25,279 bases of DNA from assembly GCA_023380675.1 (NCBI GenBank), contig JAMCRS010000450.1, positions 1 through 25,279 on the forward strand, given 5' to 3'. The stretch is from Chloroflexota bacterium. GTDB lineage: Bacteria > Chloroflexota > Anaerolineae > UBA4142. A program made the position numbers and the translations under genes. The notes under the pieces are model-generated. The model was given only the letters and a program-made list of their open reading frames with translations, made no database searches and had not been told where the DNA came from. This document shows positions 12,902-20,940 of this stretch, piece by piece (the stretch's first letter is position 1; every line of letters begins with the position of its first letter).

Positions 12902-13873
12902 ATGAAGCGGATACTGGCTTGGGCGGAATGGGTACGCGCGGAGTATCAGGTGATCATTCTGACTACCGTCATCGTCGCGCTGGGCTTGGGGCTGCTAACG
13001 ACAACGCCCGGCAAGGCGCTCCAGTCCTACTCGCAGGCGCTGACTTTCCTGATGATCTTGTTCATCAGCATGACGATCACGCCGCGCCAGTTTGTTCTGG
13101 TCACACGCCAACCGGCCGCGGTCTTCGCCGGGGTTCTGCTGAATTTCGCGTACATGCCCCTGGTGTGTTGGGTCTTGGCGCGTTCATTGGTGGGTGACCC
13201 GCAATTGGCGACGGGGGTAATCCTGGTCGGCGTAGTGCCCTGTGCAGGGATGGCGGCGGTCTGGACCGCGCTGCTCAAAGGGGACGTGCCGTTGGGCATG
13301 GCCATCAATGCGTTGACTATGGTGCTCGGTCCATTCCTGATCCCGCTGCTCATGGCGCTTCTCGCCGGCTCGAGCGTGGCGGTGGATGCCTGGGGCATGT
13401 TTCAGCAACTCGCCGTCATCCTGCTCGTTCCGCTTGCGTTGGGTATTCTGATTCGTTGGTGGGCGGATGCGCTAGGCAATGTCAAGCCGTATCTGCCGTT
13501 GCTGCCGGCGTTATCTGCGCTGACCGCAGTGCTGTTGATGTTCGCGGCGTGCAACGTCAACGTGCCCCTCATCGTCGCGCGCTGGGCAGCGGTGCCTGCG
13601 TTGCTAGTGGCGATCGTCTTGATCTTTCCACTTGGGTTTCTCGTGCCCTACGGGTTGGGTCAACGGCTGTTTCGGACCGAACAAAACATCGCGGTGACCT
13701 ACGCGTCGGGAAGGAAAAATCTCCCCATCGCCGTCGGGCTGGCGTTTGCGAGTTTTTCGCCGCTCGTCGGTTTGCCGGTCGCACTGGCGATGATCTTGCA
13801 GATGCTCACCGCCAGTCTGTTCTATCGCTATTTGCGCGGGCGCGCGCCGGTGACCGGCTTGGCGCCCGCTTGA
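12902..13873 (+). CDS. BASS-superfamily transporter, Acr3-like (first of two)
   Basis: The 323-residue membrane protein has about nine or ten helices and the arsenite/bile acid transporter superfamily plan. FLMILFISMTITPRQF lies in the N-terminal half, GVVPCAGMAAVWTALLKGD carries the cysteine at the place of the Acr3 transport cysteine, and AVTYASGRKNLPIAVGLAF is the C-terminal signature. It is shorter and clearly diverged from the Acr3 at 6464-7561. Substrates could be arsenite, antimonite or an organic anion. It starts three bases after the FmdB-like stop, so it probably shares its transcript. Confidence 0.8.
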   Translation: MKRILAWAEWVRAEYQVIILTTVIVALGLGLLTTTPGKALQSYSQALTFLMILFISMTITPRQFVLVTRQPAAVFAGVLLNFAYMPLVCWVLARSLVGDPQLATGVILVGVVPCAGMAAVWTALLKGDVPLGMAINALTMVLGPFLIPLLMALLAGSSVAVDAWGMFQQLAVILLVPLALGILIRWWADALGNVKPYLPLLPALSALTAVLLMFAACNVNVPLIVARWAAVPALLVAIVLIFPLGFLVPYGLGQRLFRTEQNIAVTYASGRKNLPIAVGLAFASFSPLVGLPVALAMILQMLTASLFYRYLRGRAPVTGLAPA

Positions 13874-13917
13874 GGCGAGGACATATTAACGGCGGAAAAG
13901 TTAGGAGGAAATTCGAG

Positions 13918-14664
13918 ATGCTTTACCTGGTCAGTGCTGCGATCGTGTTGGTGTTCTCCGGCTTGCTCGCGATGGCCGGCTTGGGCGCCGCGTTCTTGTT
14001 CGTCCCTTTCTTCTACTACCTCGGCGTACCTCTCGCGCAGGCGACGCCGACCGCACTTTTGCTCAATGCCGTCAGTCTTTCGTTCGCGGCGATCGCCTAC
14101 TGGCGCGCGGGGCTGATCAACTGGCGCGTCGGCCTGCCGGTGGGGGTGATGGCAGTGATTCTTTCGCCGCTCGGTGCGCGCTTGACGCCCCAGGTGGACA
14201 AGAATTTGCTGCTCGGAATGTTCGCCGCGTTTCTTGTGTTCGCGGGATTCATGATGCTGTTCTTCAAACCCAAGAAACGGGATCACGAATTGAGTCGGAC
14301 TGTCGAAGTGAGCGCAGGTGTGGGCGTTGGCGGCGTCGCTGGATTTCTCGGCGGATTGCTTGGGGTCGGCGGCGGGAATTTCATCGTGCCCGTCTTGAAC
14401 TGGCTCGGACTAGACGCAAAAGTGGCCTCGGGCACAACCGCGCTTGTCGTCGTGTTCTCGTCGTTCTCGGGGTTCCTGGGACACGCCTCGCTGGGCGGGA
14501 TTGACCCGCTCTTCATCGGCATCACTGCGGTGATGGCGGCCGTTGGCTCGATCATCGGCGCGCAGTTGATGAAGACGAAAATATCGTCCACGCAATTGAA
14601 AATGATGATTGGCATCTTGCTGTGGCTCATCGCGGCTAAGATGATCTTGGATTTGGTGCGGTGA
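13918..14664 (+). CDS. TauE/SafE-family sulfite/organosulfur exporter
   Basis: The 248-residue membrane protein has two homologous halves, the TauE/SafE plan. The first half contains LAMAGLGAAFLFVPFFYYLG and ATPTALLLNAVSLSF. The second contains GFLGGLLGVGGGNFIVPVL and ASGTTALVVVFSSFSGFLGH. Members export sulfite, sulfoacetate or thiosulfate-type anions or move other sulfur compounds. GGAGGAA precedes the ATG at 13918 by about nine bases. It lies between two BASS-type transporters, so the island exports several oxyanions. The precise substrate is unknown. Confidence 0.87.
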   Translation: MLYLVSAAIVLVFSGLLAMAGLGAAFLFVPFFYYLGVPLAQATPTALLLNAVSLSFAAIAYWRAGLINWRVGLPVGVMAVILSPLGARLTPQVDKNLLLGMFAAFLVFAGFMMLFFKPKKRDHELSRTVEVSAGVGVGGVAGFLGGLLGVGGGNFIVPVLNWLGLDAKVASGTTALVVVFSSFSGFLGHASLGGIDPLFIGITAVMAAVGSIIGAQLMKTKISSTQLKMMIGILLWLIAAKMILDLVR

Positions 14665-14674
14665 GGGTGTCACC

Positions 14675-14709
14675 TTGCCTCCAGCACTGCATGTAATATA
14701 TTGAATATA
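14675..14709 (+). promoter_or_regulatory. Promoter with a palindrome over the -10 box
   Basis: TTGCCT (14675-14680) and TATATT (14697-14702) are spaced by 16 bp. The perfect palindrome TATATT-G-AATATA (14697-14709) covers the -10 box, as an ArsR/SmtB-type operator would. It precedes the cysteine-rich mini-ORF and the second BASS gene. Confidence 0.5.
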
Positions 14710-14740
14710 GCACGATGCCGTTCGGCAACGAGGTGAAGAA

Positions 14741-14860
14741 ATGTTTCATTGCTGCAGCCACTCGCCGGCGCCCCATTTCGGTTGCGCCTGTGGGCGGGGG
14801 AACTGTACGGAAGATTCGCCGCCGGACCCGGACCTCAAGCACGCGATCTGGTCCGATTAA
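14741..14860 (+). CDS. Cysteine- and histidine-rich 39-residue protein
   Basis: A 40-codon frame starts at ATG 14741 behind GAGGTGA and ends at TAA 14858-14860, 18 bp before the second BASS gene. The product begins MFHCCSHSPAPHFGCACG and continues RGNC, giving five cysteines (positions 4, 5, 15, 17 and 22) and three histidines in the first 22 residues, then an acidic tail. No family is recognised. The composition fits a metal-binding peptide, metallothionein-like or a chaperone for the transporter it precedes. A regulated-looking promoter lies just upstream. Chance is possible for such a short frame. Confidence 0.5.
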   Translation: MFHCCSHSPAPHFGCACGRGNCTEDSPPDPDLKHAIWSD

Positions 14861-14878
14861 AATCTCCGGAGGATTGCA

Positions 14879-15895
14879 GTGAAGGCAATACAAGAACATC
14901 TGAACAGATGGATGTTGGTCTACGTTGTGCTCGCTATCGGGGCGGGACTGGTGATTGGCTATCCGAGCGCGGCGTGGACGCAAGCGAACCAAAGCGGCGT
15001 AAGCACGTTGACCACGCTCGCGGTCTTTTTCGTGATCTACCCGATGATGGTCAATCTCAAGATCGAGTCGCTGCTCAGAGCGAGCAGGAATGCCAAAGGG
15101 CTGTCGCTGGCAATGGTCTACAATTTCGTCTGGACACCGCTTTTGGGTTTCGTGCTGGCGAAATCGTTTCTGAGCGACCCGCTGATCGCGTTGGGCTTTC
15201 TGCTCGTGATGGTCGTGCCGTGTTCCAGCATGGCAGTCGGCTACGCCGGCCTGTCGGGGGCGAACGTCGAACTGGCGACCGTGGCGGTCGCGCTGAGCTT
15301 CGTCATCGCGGTGTTTTCGGTTCCGGTTTGGATGACTCTGTTTGCGTCGCATTACGCGGTACCCGTACCGATTCAGGAAATGGTGACGACGATCCTGACG
15401 GTCTTGATTGCGCCGATGATCCTGGGATACCTCACGCGCCTAATGTTGGTGCACTGGCTGGGCGAGAAAAAGTTTCAGCAGTTTCAACCGTTCTTTCCTT
15501 CGATCTCGCTGCTGGCGATGTTTGGGATCATCTTCCTGATCTTTTTCGGCAAGGCGACGATGATCGTGAGCAAATATCAGGTGGTCTTGCTCCTACTGGT
15601 GCCCAGCACGCTCTACGTCTTGCTGTCTCTGGTGCTGCAAACGTGGCTGAATCGGCGATTGGGGTTATCGTACCGGGATCACATGGCGGTTGCGTTTGCC
15701 AGTTCCAGTTCCAACAACAGCACGGCCATTGCGATTGCGACGATGGCGTTCTCGCCGCTCGTCGCCGTGCCGGCGGCGACGATGCCGATCATCCAGACGC
15801 TGTTGATGGTGAGTTATTTGAAGCTAGCGCCGCGGGTGCGCGCCTATTACGACCAACGGCGCGAGGCGGTGACGCCTGCCACTGCCTCGTCATAA
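14879..15895 (+). CDS. BASS-superfamily transporter, Acr3-like (second of two), GTG start
   Basis: The 338-residue membrane protein has about ten helices. It shows YPMMVNLKIESLL near the start, VVPCSSMAVGYAGLSGANVE with the conserved Pro-Cys, and AVAFASSSSNNSTAIAIATM in the C-terminal crossover region. It belongs to the arsenite/bile-acid transporter superfamily, often annotated as arsenic resistance proteins. GGAGGA sits five bases before the GTG. It is more likely an arsenite- or antimonite-type exporter than a bile-acid importer in this context. It differs from both other superfamily members in the window, so none is a recent duplicate. Confidence 0.82.
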   Translation: MKAIQEHLNRWMLVYVVLAIGAGLVIGYPSAAWTQANQSGVSTLTTLAVFFVIYPMMVNLKIESLLRASRNAKGLSLAMVYNFVWTPLLGFVLAKSFLSDPLIALGFLLVMVVPCSSMAVGYAGLSGANVELATVAVALSFVIAVFSVPVWMTLFASHYAVPVPIQEMVTTILTVLIAPMILGYLTRLMLVHWLGEKKFQQFQPFFPSISLLAMFGIIFLIFFGKATMIVSKYQVVLLLLVPSTLYVLLSLVLQTWLNRRLGLSYRDHMAVAFASSSSNNSTAIAIATMAFSPLVAVPAATMPIIQTLLMVSYLKLAPRVRAYYDQRREAVTPATASS

Positions 15896-15982
15896 TGCAT
15901 GCGCCGCGAAGCGCACACGGGAAGCTTTTGCTGTGACCTCTGCGCGCACGGCGGCCGGGCGATTTGACCAAGGAGATGCGCG

Positions 15983-16444
15983 ATGTTCCAGAAAATCTTA
16001 TGGGCAACCGATTTTTCATCGCATGCGCGTGATGCGGGTCAGCAGGCGCGTGACTGCGCCCAGTGTTCCCACGGCTCGATAGACGTGCTGACCGTGGTGG
16101 ATCCGGAAGACCTCCCTTTCGACTTGCTCGACATGCCCGTTCCTTTTGCCAGTGCGAAACAGGTCGAGGCGGTGGAACAGCAATTGGAGAAGCAATATGA
16201 AGATCGCGTGCGTGATCATCTATCCCGCGAGGCGGAGTTCCTGCGCGAGGGAGGAGTGGCAATCACGTTTTACCTGCGGGTTGGCAAGCCCTGGGAGGAA
16301 ATTGTTCACGTGGCTCAGGAGTTGGGCAGCGACGTGATTGTGATGGGCTCGCATGGAAAACGGAGTCTGGATGAATTGATGTTTGGAAGCACCGTCGAGA
16401 ACGTTACCAAGCGCGCCCCCTGCCCGGTGCTGGTGGTGCGGTGA
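15983..16444 (+). CDS. Universal stress protein (UspA family)
   Basis: The 153-residue protein starts MFQKILWATDFSSHA and ends with the nucleotide-binding signature GSHGKRSLDELMFGSTVENV, which fits G-x2-G-x9-G-(S/T), followed by CPVLVVR. These residues indicate an ATP-binding UspA. Its role is general stress survival. AAGGAGAT precedes the ATG. It lies 32 bp before the FmdE genes and probably shares their transcript. Confidence 0.92.
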   Translation: MFQKILWATDFSSHARDAGQQARDCAQCSHGSIDVLTVVDPEDLPFDLLDMPVPFASAKQVEAVEQQLEKQYEDRVRDHLSREAEFLREGGVAITFYLRVGKPWEEIVHVAQELGSDVIVMGSHGKRSLDELMFGSTVENVTKRAPCPVLVVR

Positions 16445-16475
16445 ACAAAAGAGACCACACAAAAGGAGATGCAAA

Positions 16476-17096
16476 ATGACAACGCAACATGTTCCCCCCG
16501 AATGGGCTTTCGAGTTTCACGCGCACGAGTGTCCCTTTATGCCGATTGGCTACCGTATGGGTAAGTTGGCGCTCGAATATCTGGGGGCTGAGAAAGAGGC
16601 CGACCACGGGTTCTTCATCTTTCCTGAACTCGGTGAAGGGCATCCGCAGACCTGCATGATGGACGGGATGCAGATCGCCACGGGCGCCACCTACGGCAAG
16701 GTCATGTTCGCCAAGACCTTCTACGGCAAACTGGCGGCGACGTTCTATCACCCGAAGAAGGGCGCGGTGCGCTACTCGCTCTTGCCTGATTTCGTCGACG
16801 CGATGAGCAAGTTTGAGTTCTTTGTCTATCGCAAGAAAGGGATCGAGCCATCGCAGATTCCACTGGACGTGCGACGAGAGGTCATTCAGTGGGTTTATGA
16901 CCAGCCCGACGACGCCATCTTCAAGGTGGAAGCCAAGCCCGATTTCAAGTTCACGCCCGTCAAGGGTTCGTTCAACAAGACGAAATGCAGCGTGTGCGGC
17001 GAGTACGTTTTCGACCGCTACGTGCGGATGAAAGACGGAAAACCTGTTTGTATTCCCTGCTCGAGCTATGAAAAAACCGCGCTGATTGAGCGCTGA
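16476..17096 (+). CDS. FmdE-like protein with C-terminal zinc ribbon (first copy, altered active site)
   Basis: The 206-residue protein has the FmdE domain start HAHECPFMPIGYRMG (His15, His17, Cys19), then TCMMDGMQIATGATYGK with Cys60. A C-terminal zinc ribbon has Cys171, Cys174, Cys192 and Cys195. In typical FmdE proteins the Gly after the Thr is followed by a second cysteine (ATGCTxGK). Here that residue is Ala71, so the metal site is incomplete. FmdE was named from formylmethanofuran dehydrogenase operons but is widespread outside methanogens with unclear function. A paralogue with the complete motif follows 16 bp later. The two may form a heteromer. Confidence 0.87.
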   Translation: MTTQHVPPEWAFEFHAHECPFMPIGYRMGKLALEYLGAEKEADHGFFIFPELGEGHPQTCMMDGMQIATGATYGKVMFAKTFYGKLAATFYHPKKGAVRYSLLPDFVDAMSKFEFFVYRKKGIEPSQIPLDVRREVIQWVYDQPDDAIFKVEAKPDFKFTPVKGSFNKTKCSVCGEYVFDRYVRMKDGKPVCIPCSSYEKTALIER

Positions 17097-17112
17097 TATC
17101 AAGGAGAAGAAA

Positions 17113-17718
17113 ATGGATCGGAATGATGAACTGTACAAGGTCGGTCTGGCACTCCACGGACACAAATGCCCCGCGATGCCGCTCGGCTTGCGCGCCGGAC
17201 TCGCGGCCATGGAAGCGCTGGGCGTTCAGCACGCGCCCGATGGACAACTCACCGCGTTCGTCGAGATTGACAAGAATCACTGCTCGACCTGTTTCGCCGA
17301 TGGTGTGCAGGTGGCGACGGGTTGCACGTTCGGCAAGGGCAACATCCGCAGTCTGGGTTACGGCAAGTTCGGCTTGACGCTGATCGACAACAAGACGGGA
17401 CGCCGCGTGCGCGTGGTCGCTACGCCCGAAGCGATGCGGCGAAGTCAGCAATCCGAATTTATCGAGCACCGCAAAAAGGGCGTGCCGGCGTCGCAGGTGG
17501 ACGCCAAACTGGTCGAGCCGTTGATTGACAAGGTATTGAGCGAGAGGACGGACGTGCTGTTCAAGGTTGAGCCGATCCAGCAGGTGCCGGTCCCGCCGAT
17601 GGCGCCGCACGCGTTCGATACGATCCTTTGCGCCGAGTGCGGCGAAGTGACGGTCGAGCGGTACGCGCGCGTCAAGCACGGCAAGATCGTGTGCACGCCG
17701 TGCGCGGAGAAAGTCTGA
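17113..17718 (+). CDS. FmdE-like protein with C-terminal zinc ribbon (second copy)
   Basis: The 201-residue protein has HGHKCPAMPLGLRAG (His15, His17, Cys19), NHCSTCFADGVQVATGCTFGKGN (Cys57, Cys60 and Cys71), and the C-terminal ribbon Cys173, Cys176, Cys194, Cys197. All expected FmdE metal ligands are present, unlike its upstream paralogue. The ATG at 17113 is preferred because AAGGAGAAG lies just before it. In-frame upstream codons overlap the preceding gene. A strong hairpin starts eight bases after the stop. No fwd/fmd subunits are present, so methanofuran chemistry is not implied. A metal-dependent or redox role is likely but unproven. Confidence 0.88.
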   Translation: MDRNDELYKVGLALHGHKCPAMPLGLRAGLAAMEALGVQHAPDGQLTAFVEIDKNHCSTCFADGVQVATGCTFGKGNIRSLGYGKFGLTLIDNKTGRRVRVVATPEAMRRSQQSEFIEHRKKGVPASQVDAKLVEPLIDKVLSERTDVLFKVEPIQQVPVPPMAPHAFDTILCAECGEVTVERYARVKHGKIVCTPCAEKV

Positions 17719-17726
17719 GTTGAGAT

Positions 17727-17767
17727 GTGAGCGGCCGCGCGTCTTGCCCGAACGCGCGGCCGCTCAC
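17727..17767 (+). terminator. Perfect 16-bp hairpin after the FmdE pair
   Basis: The arms at 17727-17742 and 17752-17767 are perfectly complementary (16 bp, almost all G-C) around a nine-base loop. No U-tract follows. The hairpin ends 12 bp before the chrA ATG. It is a probable terminator or transcript-stabilising structure separating the two units. Confidence 0.65.
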
Positions 17768-17779
17768 ACGAGAGTCGAC

Positions 17780-19012
17780 ATGAATCCTGTTAATTCAACC
17801 ACGGTTGTTCCCGAGGCGGCCGGCGCAGATCCCCACGTTTCTTTGTGGACGATTCTGCTGGCATATCTGCAAGTCGGCTTGACCGCTTTTGGGATGGCGA
17901 TCCTGCAAAAACTCAAAGCGCTGGTGATGGACAATCACTGGTTGAGCGAAGAGGAAATGAACGAGGGGCTCGCGCTGGTACAACTCTACCCCGGACCGAT
18001 CATGGTGGATTTCACCGCCTACGTCGGCTACAAACTGCGCGGCGTCCCGGGCGCGATCCTGGCCACGACTGGCTTTATTCTGCCTTCGTTTGTCTTGATG
18101 CTCATCCTCTCCGCGTTCTACTTTGCCGCGGGCAGCCTGCCCTGGGTGCATCCGCTGTTCCTGGGCCTGGAAGCGCTGGTGATCGGCGTCCTCTTCAACG
18201 TCACGGTCGATTTCGGTGCGCGCAATATTCAAAGCCGCGTCCAAGCCGTGATCGCGTTGTTGGCGTTTGCCGCGCTGCTGTTCAAGGCGAACGCGATCTT
18301 GATCGTGCTCGTCGCGCTCGCGCTCGGCGCGTGGCTCATCCGCCCTGCGGCGGGCGCGGGCAAGTCAAACGGCGCAAGCCGGCCGCACGCCGCCGCGCCG
18401 ATCGCGCGCACACGCTGGATCGGCATCGGCGCGGTGATCGTCGCGGTGCTGGCGGTCGCCGCGTTTGCCGGGTCGCTCGGTTCGGACGTGGGCGCGTTGT
18501 CGCTGGCGCTCTTCAAAATCGGCGCGGTCGCGTTCGGCAACGGGACGACGATCATTCCGCTGGTCCAAGCGGACGTGGTGGACGCCAGACATTGGCTGAC
18601 GCTGAATCAATTTGCCGACGGCATCGCGCTGGGGCAGATCACCCCCGGACCGTTTCTCATCACCGCCGCGTTCATCGGGTACAAGATGGGCGGGGTTCCG
18701 GGTGCAGCGCTCGCGACCTTCGCGATCTTTTCGCCGTCGTTCGCGATGACACTCGTGTTTACAGAGGTATTCGTACGCGTGCGGAATTTGCAGGCGGTGC
18801 GCGGTGCGCTGGCAGGCGTGCTGGCGTCCTTCGTCGGTTTGCTCGCAGTGGTGCTTTTGCAGTTGGGCGGCGTCGCGCTGACCACACCGGCGGCAATCGT
18901 ACTTGCCGCCGCGGCGTTCGTCGCGGTGCGCTGGTTCAAACTCGACATCGTGTGGGTGTTCGCTGGCGGCATCGCGCTGTGGGGCGGACTGCTCGTGCTG
19001 GGACTCGCATGA
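17780..19012 (+). CDS. chrA: Chromate transporter ChrA (two-domain)
   Basis: The 410-residue membrane protein contains two ChrA domains in tandem. The first has GLTAFGMAILQKLK, LVQLYPGPIMVDFTAYVGYK and LRGVPGAILATTGF. The second has FKIGAVAFGNGTTIIPLVQ, ALGQITPGPFLITAAFIGYK and GGVPGAALATF. The family exports chromate by proton motive force and may accept sulfate-like oxyanions. The ATG at 17780 is chosen because the frame further upstream runs through the preceding hairpin. The ribosome site is weak. The next gene starts one base after its stop. Part of this gene reappears as a fragment at 22090-22208. Confidence 0.92.
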   Translation: MNPVNSTTVVPEAAGADPHVSLWTILLAYLQVGLTAFGMAILQKLKALVMDNHWLSEEEMNEGLALVQLYPGPIMVDFTAYVGYKLRGVPGAILATTGFILPSFVLMLILSAFYFAAGSLPWVHPLFLGLEALVIGVLFNVTVDFGARNIQSRVQAVIALLAFAALLFKANAILIVLVALALGAWLIRPAAGAGKSNGASRPHAAAPIARTRWIGIGAVIVAVLAVAAFAGSLGSDVGALSLALFKIGAVAFGNGTTIIPLVQADVVDARHWLTLNQFADGIALGQITPGPFLITAAFIGYKMGGVPGAALATFAIFSPSFAMTLVFTEVFVRVRNLQAVRGALAGVLASFVGLLAVVLLQLGGVALTTPAAIVLAAAAFVAVRWFKLDIVWVFAGGIALWGGLLVLGLA

Positions 19013-19013
19013 T

Positions 19014-19283
19014 ATGGCTCAACCCACCCTCACGATTTTGCCGGCGCGGAACTGCCGCCGCAGCCGCAAGGTCATCGAGTATCTCGAATCGCGCGGGATT
19101 GCGTTCACGCGTGTCCAATTGGAATCAGCCGAAGGGCAGGCGCTGGTGGCGCAGCACGATTTGCGCGCCTCGCCGGGGATATTGGTGGACGGCGTGAGCG
19201 TCAACCCGTTTGATGTGCTCATCCAGCCGGAATGCCGGGTGGATGAAACGGCGGCGCAACGTATCTTTGAATCGAAAGGATAA
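19014..19283 (+). CDS. Glutaredoxin-like monothiol protein
   Basis: The 89-residue protein has a thioredoxin/glutaredoxin fold: strand LTILPARNC, then RRSRKVIEYLESRGI, a cis-Pro loop ASPGILVDG, and a final helix. The usual CPYC/CxxC site is reduced to Asn-Cys14-Arg-Arg-Ser, so only a monothiol mechanism is possible, unless Cys73 assists. It is packed between chrA and mrp with a one-base gap before and seven after. A role in Fe-S cluster or glutathione-like chemistry with Mrp is plausible but inferred. Confidence 0.8.
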   Translation: MAQPTLTILPARNCRRSRKVIEYLESRGIAFTRVQLESAEGQALVAQHDLRASPGILVDGVSVNPFDVLIQPECRVDETAAQRIFESKG

Positions 19284-19290
19284 TCGAAAT

Positions 19291-20358
19291 ATGGCTAACG
19301 CAACCGAGGCGGACATCCTCAACGCGCTGCGCGGTGTCATGGATCCCGAATTGCATCGCAGCCTCGTCGAACTTGGCATGGTTCGCGACCTGGTGGTGAA
19401 AGAGGGCCGGGTGGAGTTCACGCTCGCGCTGACCATCCCCGACTGCCCACTGCGCGACCAACTGACCGAGGACGCGCGCAAAGCGGTCAAGCAAGTGCAC
19501 GGCGTCAAGAACGTCATCGTCACGCTCGGCGCAATGAGCGAACAAGAGCGCGCCGCCGTGCTTGGGCAAGGGGGACAAATTCCCAAGGCGACGACTCCGC
19601 CGTTCAATCACATCGGACGCGTGATCGCGATTGCGAGCGGCAAGGGCGGCGTCGGAAAATCGTCCGTCACCGCGCTGCTGGCCGTCGCGCTCGCACGGGC
19701 GAATTATCGCGTCGGCATTCTCGACGCCGACGTGACGGGGCCGAGCATCCCGCGTCTTTTCGGTCTGCACGGCACGCCGGGAATGAGCGTAATGGGAATC
19801 TTGCCGCCGAAAACAGGTCTGGGCATCAAAGTAGTTTCGATCAACCTGCTGCTGCCGAGCGAAGACGAGGCGGTCATCTGGCGCGGTCCCATCGTGGGCA
19901 AGGTCATCGAACAATTCTGGAACGAAGTGGTCTGGGGCGACCTGGATTATCTGTTGGTGGACTTGCCGCCCGGCACCTCCGATGCGCCGTTGACGGTGAT
20001 GCAGTCGCTCCCGCTCGACGGAATGGTCCTCGTGACGACGCCACAGGAGTTGGCGGCGATGATCGTTCGGAAAGCGCGGAGGATGGCGGACCAGATGAGC
20101 ACGCCGATTCTGGGCATCGTGGAGAATATGACGGCGTTCGTCTGCTCGACCTGCGGGACGCGCCACGAATTGTTCGGACCGAGTCACGCGGACGAAATCG
20201 CGGACGCGCCGCTTCTCGCGCACTTGCCGATTGCGGCCGAACTCGCGGCGTTAGGCGACGCCGGGAGGATCGAAGAGGTATCGCTGCCCGAATTGGATGC
20301 GGCCGTGGAAATGTTGACGCAGCTCAAGCCCGCGGCCGTTCCCGCCGCGACGGCATAG
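19291..20358 (+). CDS. Mrp/ApbC-type Fe-S carrier P-loop ATPase
   Basis: The 355-residue protein has an N-terminal MIP18/DUF59 domain (about 5-80, with DPELHRSLVELGMV and the conserved Asp-Cys at 51-52). An Mrp/NBP35 ATPase domain follows, with deviant Walker A SGKGGVGKSS at 116-125, then DADVTGPS and VDLPPGTSD. Cys285 and Cys288 in FVCSTCG form the cluster-binding CxxC. Family members bind and transfer 4Fe-4S clusters. It follows the monothiol redoxin and precedes the interrupted osmC. The abundance of ferredoxins in this window gives it possible clients. Confidence 0.92.
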   Translation: MANATEADILNALRGVMDPELHRSLVELGMVRDLVVKEGRVEFTLALTIPDCPLRDQLTEDARKAVKQVHGVKNVIVTLGAMSEQERAAVLGQGGQIPKATTPPFNHIGRVIAIASGKGGVGKSSVTALLAVALARANYRVGILDADVTGPSIPRLFGLHGTPGMSVMGILPPKTGLGIKVVSINLLLPSEDEAVIWRGPIVGKVIEQFWNEVVWGDLDYLLVDLPPGTSDAPLTVMQSLPLDGMVLVTTPQELAAMIVRKARRMADQMSTPILGIVENMTAFVCSTCGTRHELFGPSHADEIADAPLLAHLPIAAELAALGDAGRIEEVSLPELDAAVEMLTQLKPAAVPAATA

Positions 20359-20375
20359 GCGATCGGAGGGTGGGC

Positions 20376-20828
20376 ATGGTTCAAAAGCGTTCTTCCGCGA
20401 CGCAGACGTATCGAGTGACAGTCACACGCGAAGATGACGCGCGCGCGCGCTGAAACGCGTGGGCACTCGCTCGCGCTGAATATCAAAAAGGGGGCGGCGC
20501 GGCTGGCCTTAACGCCGCGGAGACGCTGTTGGCATCGCTCGGCGCGTGTCTCCTGACGAATGTCAACAGTCTATCGCAGAAGATGCGCCTGCGCGTGAAC
20601 GCGGCGCGGATGGAGATCACGGCGGTGCGCCGCGACGAACCGCCCGGCTTGACCGAGATCGAGTACCGCCTGGTGCTGGACAGCCCAGAACCCGAAGCGA
20701 AACTGCGCGAACTGCACGACCTGTGCGTCAAGTGGGGCACCGTCACCAACACGCTCATCGGGGGCATCGACCCTGAAGGAACGCTTGTAGTGGAGCGAAA
20801 CAGAAACACCGTCAATGTCGGTTCGTGA
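20376..20828 (+). pseudogene. Interrupted osmC-family gene (in-frame TGA within a frame-shifted patch)
   Basis: The ATG at 20376 behind GGAGGG starts an OsmC-type N-terminus (TQTYRVTVTREDD) that hits TGA at 20451-20453. The family continuation LNAAETLLASLGACLLTNVN and the rest run in the same frame to 20828. Between them, the family-like RGHSLALNIKKG is readable only in another frame. The patch is bounded by a GC dinucleotide run (20439-20450) and a run of five G (20488-20492). One lost GC unit and one lost G would together explain it. The gene is broken as given, or the consensus sequence has two indel errors. The active cysteine (LGAC) is intact. Translation could restart at the TTG at 20529. 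Confidence 0.75.
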
Positions 20829-20940
20829 GTTGGCGCTTCAGGAATGAGATGAAATACCACGAAAGGCCAAGAGACAAGGATTTTCTACTTTCGTCGCGCC
20901 TTTGACTTGCCGGCGCAAAATTACTTTTAGGGAGAAGATC

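Noticed and set aside
16476..17718. Evidence for methanogenesis or methanofuran metabolism from the FmdE and FmdB names
   Set aside because: Both names are historical. The families are common outside methanogens, and no catalytic fmd/fwd subunit is present.
17781..17797. TGAAT-N7-ATTCA at the start of chrA as another ArsR operator
   Set aside because: The arms are in inverted order with different spacing from the two ATTCA-N6-TGAAT sites, and lie inside the coding start; chance is likely.
20451..20453. In-frame TGA in osmC as a possible selenocysteine codon
   Set aside because: The expected family sequence around it is readable in another frame, there is no cysteine at this site in OsmC proteins, and simple-sequence runs on both sides explain a frameshift better.
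20902..20930. TTGACT before the TDT gene as a promoter
   Set aside because: No acceptable -10 hexamer at 16-18 bp. The match is too weak to list as a feature.
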